NCBI RefSeq assembly: GCF_000368585.1
Contig: NZ_KB849557.1
Coordinates: forward strand, 346,117-407,330
Direction: 5' to 3'
Source: Acinetobacter venetianus RAG-1 = CIP 110063
GTDB lineage: Bacteria; Pseudomonadota; Gammaproteobacteria; Pseudomonadales; Moraxellaceae
DNA length: 61,214 nucleotides
In this document: positions 56,801-61,214 of the stretch, piece by piece
How positions within the stretch are numbered: position 1 is the first letter of the stretch
Layout of the letters: every line of letters starts with the position of its first letter
Notes under the pieces: model-generated
Databases searched by the model: none
Told to the model about the DNA's origin: nothing
The model's input: the letters and a program-made list of their open reading frames with translations, nothing else
Made by a program: the position numbers and the translations under genes

Positions 56801-58840
56801 AATCATTTTGAAGATAATGACACCACAAATAATAGTAACAGTGGCACTGGTATCGTCGAAGGAGCTGCTGGCAACGGCTTAGGCGGTTGGGGCAACGGTC
56901 CTGCCGCTGGTAATGGTGATCATAATTATGGCATCGGCAATGGTATTGGCAATGATGCCAGCGTTGTCTCCCCTATCACTGCCCCGCTGAGCGGCTCTGG
57001 TAATGCATTCTCACTCTTTGGCGATGCAACCTCTAATTCTGTGAATGACTCATCCACACATACGACAAACTATTTCCAAGACAATGACACCACAGATAAC
57101 AGTAACAGCGCGAATGGTTTTGGTGATGGTGGTCTAGGTGGTGGTTCTTCAGGGAACGGAATTGGCGGAGGACTGCTAAATGGTGTTGGTGCTGGCAATG
57201 GAGAACATAACTACGGAATCGGCAATGGTATAGCTGATGATGCCAGTATCGTTACCCCGATTACTGCACCAGTCAATGCTTCAGGCAATGCCTTCTCCAT
57301 CTTTGGTAATGCAACATCAAACTCAACCAATGATTCATCAACAACAACTGTGAATCACTTCGAAGACAATGACAGCATCAATAACAGCAATGCTCATAAT
57401 GCTGGCGAAATTGAAGGTGGCTCAGGGACTCTTGGCGATGGTGGTATCCTGAACGGTGTTGCTGCAGGAAATGGTGAACATAACTATGGTATTGGCAATG
57501 GTATTGCGGATGATGCCAGCATCGTGATGCCAATTATGACACCAATTAATGCATCTGGTAATGCGTTCTCAATCTTTGGAAATGCAACAGCCAACTCAAC
57601 CAATAACTCATCAACGACCACTACAAACTATTATCAGGATAATGATAGTACTGACAATAGCAATGGCACAGGAAATGGTGTTAGCACGGGTTCTGGTGGC
57701 TTATTCGGTCTTGGTGGAATACTCAATGGCGCTGCCTCAGGTAATGGAGAGCACAATTACGGTATTGGCAATGGTAACGGTGACAATGCAAGTGTTGTTG
57801 CACCGATTGCGATTCCTATCAACCTTTCTGGTAATGCGATTTCTCTTTTTGGTAGTGCCTCTGCGAACTCCACTAACAACTCATCTACCAATACAACCAA
57901 TCAGTTCAATGACAATGACCTTGAAAATAATAGCAACGGCAGTGCCAATGGTTCAGGTGGAATCCTCGATGGTATCGGTGCAGGCAATGGTGAGCACAAC
58001 TACGGTATTGGTAATGGCAACGGAGATGATGCGAATGTTGTAACGCCAATTACGATACCGATTAACTTCTCAGGAAATGCAATATCCGTTCTCGATCTTA
58101 GTGGTCTAAATGGTGAAGGTGATTTTAATATGCTTGGCCCAGTGACTAACTTGGTTGGCGTTGTTGCTGGTAATGGTGATGGCTCAGGAGTTTTAGGTAC
58201 TGTTACAGGTGCAATCGGTGGCATCACGGGTGGAACCGATGGTAGCCCGATTGATCTCGTCACTAGTGTAATAGGTGGTATCACTGGTGGAGCAGACGGT
58301 AGTCCTATCGATTTAGTCACTGGTGTGATTGACGGCATCACGGGTGGTACTGACGGTAGTCCGATTGATCTACTCACCAATGTAGTTAGTGGCATAACTG
58401 GTACTGAAAGTTCATTGGGAATCGTCACAAACTTACTTAGTAGCATTACTGGTAGTCTTAATGGTGGTGCACTAAGTGAAGTAACTCATATTACAGCCGA
58501 TATCGATGGCGTATTCAGTGGCGGAGCGCTTGATTCTGTTGGAACAACCATTAGCAATGCGACAGATAACCTTAAACTTGGTTTAGATGGTCTGACTGAC
58601 GGATTAAGTGATGGTTCACTTGATGGTATTCATAACCTCATCAGCATTAGCTTAAATGGTGAAAGTGAGAACAGCTTAGGCGTTGAACATATTCTGACAG
58701 CAATTACAGGAACGACATCAACAGTGACAACAGTAACGGATTCAACAGGCTCAACTAGCACATATACAGAAACCATTACCTCCCCATCTACACTGACACA
58801 TCTCTCAGATGAACTATTCCACTCATTGAATCTATTCTAA
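53822..58840 (+). CDS. Giant Asn/Gly/Asp-rich repeat protein, probably secreted or surface
   Basis: A 1672-residue protein made almost wholly of repeats. Residues 1-67 form a short unique head (MLFKNILSPITGILS). From residue 68 there are 16 units that each begin NYGIGNGNGDD or a variant, spaced about 88 residues apart. Each unit has a P-rich strand segment, a GN-hydrophobic segment, DNDxTDNSNN and a GNGxGGLLNGVxAGNGEH linker. Residues about 1460-1528 carry three to four copies of a 19-residue motif (SPIDLVTGVIDGITGGTDG) also found in the next gene, then a unique tail ends in LFHSLNLF. There is no Arg, no Cys and only three Lys. No Sec signal is evident. A structural, matrix or adhesin role is inferred. 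AGG lies 10 bases before the ATG. Confidence 0.8.
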   Translation: MLFKNILSPITGILSLPSQNNQGSLSSVNTVSTVNNNQIEDSTLTNNSSSSAYDGLLNGTAAGNGEQNYGVGVGNGEGVNFPIPFTTTFYSLGDSYSWFGNAEPVTSINTAPTSSTIHLQDQDTIDNSNTGTAGNGNDGGFLNGTASGNGDHNYGIGDGNGDGANIITPVTTPVDSLGNAYAVIGGGAVDSINTTPTSSTVVIEDNDNTNNSNTGVDAAGNGNAGGLLNGVAAGNGEHNYGIGDGNGDDASVTTPWTTPVQSVGNSISGIGGGSVDSINTAPTVSSTHLQDNDTTNNSNNGTGTSGNGSGGGLANAVGAGNGEQNYGIGNGNGDDASVTTPVTAPFQSIGNSIAGIGGGDVDSVNSTPTVASNVIEDNDTTDNSNNGMGIEGSSGNGIGDGLLNGVSAGNDEHNYGIGNGNGDDASVTMPWTTPVQAVGNSVAGIGGGDVGSSNNAPTLSSNIVQDNDSTDNSNNATGIANSTGNGIGGWGNGPAAGNGEQNYGIGNGNGDDVDVTAPVTAPFQALGNSVAGIGGGDVDSTNNAPTQTLNYVEDNDSTDNSNNSSNSIDGSTGNGLDGLLNGVSAGNDEKNYGIGNGNGDDADVTAPWTTPVQVLGNSFGGIGGGDVSSNNNGATTSTNIVQDNDSIDNSNNSNGLGNAVGNGIDGWGNGPAAGNGEQNYGIGNGNGDDVDVTAPFTTPVNVLGNAFGGIGGDVSSTNNGSTTTLNHVQDNDSTDNSNNGGTGLGSASGNGIGGLLNGVSAGNGEHNYGIGNGNGDDVDWTSPVVSPINIMGNGVSGINHNNDEDGSSNTSTNTATTNTTNIVEDNDFTDHSNNGAGAAGNGIGGILSGFGAGNGEQNYGIGNGNGDDAGVIMPTTTPINALGNEFSWFGDANNSSTNNASTTASNYVFDNDSTDNSNNGTGINSVAGNGVGGLLNGVGSGNGEHNYGIGNGNGDDASVVMPITTPMSGLGNSFALFGDANSSSVNDSSTTTVNHFEDNDTTNNSNSGTGIVEGAAGNGLGGWGNGPAAGNGDHNYGIGNGIGNDASVVSPITAPLSGSGNAFSLFGDATSNSVNDSSTHTTNYFQDNDTTDNSNSANGFGDGGLGGGSSGNGIGGGLLNGVGAGNGEHNYGIGNGIADDASIVTPITAPVNASGNAFSIFGNATSNSTNDSSTTTVNHFEDNDSINNSNAHNAGEIEGGSGTLGDGGILNGVAAGNGEHNYGIGNGIADDASIVMPIMTPINASGNAFSIFGNATANSTNNSSTTTTNYYQDNDSTDNSNGTGNGVSTGSGGLFGLGGILNGAASGNGEHNYGIGNGNGDNASVVAPIAIPINLSGNAISLFGSASANSTNNSSTNTTNQFNDNDLENNSNGSANGSGGILDGIGAGNGEHNYGIGNGNGDDANVVTPITIPINFSGNAISVLDLSGLNGEGDFNMLGPVTNLVGVVAGNGDGSGVLGTVTGAIGGITGGTDGSPIDLVTSVIGGITGGADGSPIDLVTGVIDGITGGTDGSPIDLLTNVVSGITGTESSLGIVTNLLSSITGSLNGGALSEVTHITADIDGVFSGGALDSVGTTISNATDNLKLGLDGLTDGLSDGSLDGIHNLISISLNGESENSLGVEHILTAITGTTSTVTTVTDSTGSTSTYTETITSPSTLTHLSDELFHSLNLF
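54023..58080 (+). repeat. Sixteen tandem units of about 265 bp inside the giant gene
   Basis: The units start at each NYG (first at residue 68, last at 1393). Lengths vary from about 80 to 96 residues because of the GNG-rich linker. Units 3, 5 and 7 have PWTTPVQ while 4 and 6 have PVTAPFQ, so part of the array grew by copying pairs. Confidence 0.85.
58208..58400 (+). repeat. 57-bp repeats coding for the 19-residue motif, first gene
   Basis: Three to four consecutive copies of GGITGGTDGSPIDLVTSVI-like sequence with small changes. The same motif is expanded to at least ten copies in the next gene. Confidence 0.8.
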
Positions 58841-58852
58841 ATCCTCGCTCAA

Positions 58853-58880
58853 AAAGCCGCTGTCATCAGCGGCTTTGATT
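58853..58880 (+). terminator. Intrinsic terminator after the giant repeat gene
   Basis: AAAGCCGCTG pairs with CAGCGGCTTT around TCAT, followed by GATTT. Confidence 0.8.
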
Positions 58881-59310
58881 TAATAAAGATTTAAACGTAC
58901 TTATCCATTCAAACACCTTAATCAACAGTATTGATAAATACATAGTTTTAAATATCTTAACAATAATAAATTCTATACAAAAAAAACTGACGAATGACCA
59001 CTTTTGACAAACAGAACGCCCCGACAGTCTAAAAAATTAACCTTCACTTTAAACAACTGATATTGCTCACATATTAAACAAATTCTACCTGAGCTTAAGC
59101 TCAAATAAAAAGTCTATTAAATATTAAAACTATTTACAATCAACAAGATAAGGTATCAAAAACAGAATAAGCAAATCAAATTCTCAAGATTGACAAAAAA
59201 ACTGCAACATATAACACTAAAAATGATTAATGTGATGTTAATCACACAAAAACAATATGGATTTAATAATTACTCGAAACAAAACATTTTAAAAATATAT
59301 AGGTACGCTT
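58881..59310. other. Upstream region of the second repeat protein
   Basis: About 430 AT-rich bases with no gene. It holds TTGACA (59190-59195) with TAACAC 16 bases on (59212-59217), a perfect CRP-type palindrome (listed), TTTAATAATTA at 59262-59272 and AGGTA before the start codon. Confidence 0.55.
59231..59246 (+). promoter_or_regulatory. Perfect CRP/Vfr-type palindrome
   Basis: TGTGA-TGTTAA-TCACA matches the CRP consensus half-sites exactly. Its centre is 72 bases before the start codon of the second repeat gene; with a -10 in TTTAATAATTA it would sit near -40, the class II activator position. Confidence 0.6.
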
Positions 59311-61214
59311 ATGAGCTTCAAAAGTCTATTTTCGCCAATCTCGAATCTATCATCGAATTCATTTGATGATAATTTCACAATATCGCCCCTGAGTGGCTCA
59401 ACACAGATTCCTTTTGCGTTGCTTTCACAGGCGCTGTCTACTCAAAATATCAACAGTATGGTGAGCAGTATAACGAGCAATATAGCAATGAACTCGTTTA
59501 GCCCTGTACTTAATATTCTAGGAAATTTTAATCCTATATCATCATTCACAGGGACTTTTGAAGACATTTCTAGTAGTAGCGGGAACTTCAAAAGTTTAGT
59601 CAATATTCCGTTTAAAGTCGTTCCCAATATGAGTGGTGGAGTTCCAAATATTCCGACCAACAATCCATTAGATGCAGCTGTTAATATGGCTGGGAATGTA
59701 AAAAATACAACTCTGAATAACCAATTATTTGATCAGACCACGAGCACTATCACCAATAACTCAGGCCTTCTCAATACAAGTACGCTAGAAAATCCAACCA
59801 ATATTTTTGATACCTTTACAAACACAACCAACACTTCACCACTCAGTACCGTAACAAATGCATTCAGTGGCTCAATTATTGGGCTAAACACAGATGGTTT
59901 CGAAAATAACATCAACGCCATTAACAACTTTAAAACCTTAATTGCGAATAATCCTGCAACAGCTTTAACTAACTTCTTTGGGGGATTAAATGGCGGAGTG
60001 AATGATAGCTCAGGCAATGCCAGCGGCAACATCAATACGCCTGTTGGAAATATCAATAGTGGTCTTTCTGGTGACCCTGAGAATGGTATCAATGGTGGGA
60101 TTAATACAGGATCAGGCGATATAAATATTGGTGTCGGCGGCTATCAACTCAATACACTCACAACAACCATTTCAAATATCACTGGTGGGACTAACCCAAC
60201 AAATACCTTCTCTACCATCATCAATCAGGTAAGTAGCGGAAGTAACCCTGTAACTCAAACTGTTCAAAGCGGTATTGATACATTACAAGGTGCTGAAAGC
60301 CTCAAAACAGAAGTCATTAACTCAGGTATTAATACCGTTGCAGATACAATCATTAGCGCTGTTCATCAATCCGAACATCCGATTGGGGATACAGCAGATC
60401 TAGGCACACTGACTTTTGAGACTTCACGCGATACCGTAAATGGTTCTTTAGAAGCTGTTTCAGACTTAGCTGGTGCAGATTTTAATGGTGCGATCGACTC
60501 CGTATCTGGTGTAGTGGAAACATTAATTAATAACGGCTCTACAGCTACAGAGGTTGTCCAACACATTGGTAGCGATCTTGGTAACTTAGGTAATCTTACT
60601 GATGGTACACCACTTGAAATGGTGACTGGTGTGATCGACGGTATCACAGGTGGCACTGACAGTAGTCCAATTGATCTCGTCACTGGTGTCATTGATGGCA
60701 TTACTGGTGGTACTGATGGTAGTCCGATTGATTTAGTGACTGGTGTGATTGATGGCATCACAGGTGGTACTGACGGTAGCCCTATCGATTTAGTCACTGG
60801 TGTGATCGATGGAATTACGGGTGGAACAGACGGTAGTCCGATTGATCTCGTCACTGGTGTGATTGATGGCATTACTGGCGGAACAGACGGCAGCCCAATC
60901 GATTTAGTTACTGGTGTGATTGATGGCATCACAGGCGGTACTGATGGTAGTCCAATTGATCTTGTGACTGGTGTCATCGATGGTATTACAGGTGGTACAG
61001 ACGGTAGTCCTATCGATTTAGTCACTGGCGTGATTGACGGTATCACAGGCGGTACTGATGGTAGCCCGATTGATTTAGTCACTGGTGTAATCGATGGTAT
61101 TACAGGTGGTACCGATGGCAGCCCGATTGATCTCGTCACTGGTGTGATTGATGGCATCACAGGTGGTACTGATGGTAGTCCAATTGATCTTGTGACTGGC
61201 GTTATCGATGGCAT
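59311..61214 (+). CDS. Second giant repeat protein (partial, runs off the window)
   Basis: An open frame from ATG 59311 to the window end: 634 whole codons and no stop. Residues 1-430 are rich in Asn, Ser, Thr and Gly, with few charges; they begin MSFKSLFSPISNLSSNS, similar to the start of the upstream protein. From residue 432 at least ten copies of the 19-residue unit SPIDLVTGVIDGITGGTDG follow. AGG lies 7 bases before the ATG. No Sec signal is seen. It shares the N-terminal motif, the 19-residue repeat and promoter elements with the upstream gene, so the two are paralogous and probably work together. Function unknown. Confidence 0.82.
   Translation, partial: MSFKSLFSPISNLSSNSFDDNFTISPLSGSTQIPFALLSQALSTQNINSMVSSITSNIAMNSFSPVLNILGNFNPISSFTGTFEDISSSSGNFKSLVNIPFKVVPNMSGGVPNIPTNNPLDAAVNMAGNVKNTTLNNQLFDQTTSTITNNSGLLNTSTLENPTNIFDTFTNTTNTSPLSTVTNAFSGSIIGLNTDGFENNINAINNFKTLIANNPATALTNFFGGLNGGVNDSSGNASGNINTPVGNINSGLSGDPENGINGGINTGSGDINIGVGGYQLNTLTTTISNITGGTNPTNTFSTIINQVSSGSNPVTQTVQSGIDTLQGAESLKTEVINSGINTVADTIISAVHQSEHPIGDTADLGTLTFETSRDTVNGSLEAVSDLAGADFNGAIDSVSGVVETLINNGSTATEVVQHIGSDLGNLGNLTDGTPLEMVTGVIDGITGGTDSSPIDLVTGVIDGITGGTDGSPIDLVTGVIDGITGGTDGSPIDLVTGVIDGITGGTDGSPIDLVTGVIDGITGGTDGSPIDLVTGVIDGITGGTDGSPIDLVTGVIDGITGGTDGSPIDLVTGVIDGITGGTDGSPIDLVTGVIDGITGGTDGSPIDLVTGVIDGITGGTDGSPIDLVTGVIDG
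60604..61214 (+). repeat. At least ten tandem 57-bp repeats
   Basis: Each copy encodes the same 19 residues with almost no amino-acid change after the first (EMVTG) and second (TDSSP) variants, while third codon positions vary freely. The array is open at the window edge, so its full size is unknown. Confidence 0.9.

Noticed and set aside
58000..58446. Minus-strand ORF opposite the end of the giant gene
   Set aside because: Antisense shadow of the 19-residue repeat region with the same LPSVPPV pattern as the other shadow.
53822..58840. Canonical RTX calcium-binding toxin repeats
   Set aside because: GNGNGDD segments recall RTX turns, but the nonapeptide GGxGxDxUx does not repeat in tandem; each unit has only one such segment in about 88 residues.
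60366..61214. Long minus-strand open frame of 282 codons with SIGLPSVPPV-type repeats
   Set aside because: It is the complement of the 57-bp repeat array of the plus-strand gene; the repeat lacks stops in that frame by composition. The plus frame continues from an ATG with a ribosome binding site and shares its motif with the upstream gene.
60604..61214. Regular repeats resembling a CRISPR array
   Set aside because: The 57-bp units are contiguous with no unique spacers, are not palindromic, and stay in one coding frame with synonymous changes.

Overview
The window comes from a gammaproteobacterium of the Acinetobacter type. Support for this: the 16S rRNA 5' end on the minus strand at the left edge, low-to-moderate GC, GTG/TTG starts next to ATG, and a gene set familiar from that genus (piuA-piuC, ackA-pta, metX-metW, clpP-clpX downstream of tig, adjacent DUF2147 genes, an alpha/beta hydrolase with a PilZ-like tail). 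I see no insertion sequences, prophage, CRISPR array or origin; most of it is ordinary chromosome.

Layout. 1-350: 5' end and promoter of an rRNA operon. 0.6-2.9 kb: yfiR-yfiN-yfiB, a c-di-GMP control module. 2.9-6.5 kb: metallophosphoesterase, phospholipase D-like lipoprotein and a PlsC-like acyltransferase. 6.8-15.3 kb: a 46-codon membrane-protein ORF, hflX, an LrgA/LrgB pair, duplicated DUF2147 genes, the Prc/Tsp protease, nagZ and a methyltransferase. 15.4-26.3 kb: hydrolase-PilZ protein, proA, ackA-pta, a divergent DMT-exporter/AraC pair, class I fumarase and a DUF2059 protein. 26.3-30.7 kb (minus): a lipoprotein, then tig-clpP-clpX. 31-34 kb: Fur-type promoter, siderophore receptor and PiuC. 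34-38.7 kb: a leucine-rich leader peptide before leuA, then metX-metW-Sel1. 38.8-44 kb: an AT-rich orphan, rdgB, tatABC and a Tat-exported PhoX phosphatase. 44-53.3 kb: NRDE protein, lgt, WrbA-like flavoprotein, YihY, a second DMT/AraC pair with a perfect operator-like palindrome, a deacetylase, FAH-family enzyme, YcxB-like and SRPBCC-like proteins, and tRNA-Arg(ACG). 53.8-61.2 kb: two neighbouring giant repeat proteins, the second running off the window.

The least explained part is the right end. A 1672-residue protein holds 16 copies of an Asn/Gly/Asp-rich unit of about 88 residues and contains no Arg and no Cys. The next gene starts with a similar N-terminal motif and shares a 19-residue repeat. 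Both upstream regions carry a CRP-type palindrome followed by the same AT-rich 11-mer. They look like a co-regulated pair of secreted or surface repeat proteins, but function and secretion route cannot be read from the sequence.

Two regulatory inferences also stand out. tatA and phoX have near-identical PhoB-box-like sites, which suggests that phosphate starvation raises both the Tat translocon and its phosphatase cargo. leuA is preceded by a promoter, a Leu-rich leader ORF and a hairpin next to its ribosome binding site, which suggests leader-peptide control without an obvious intrinsic terminator.
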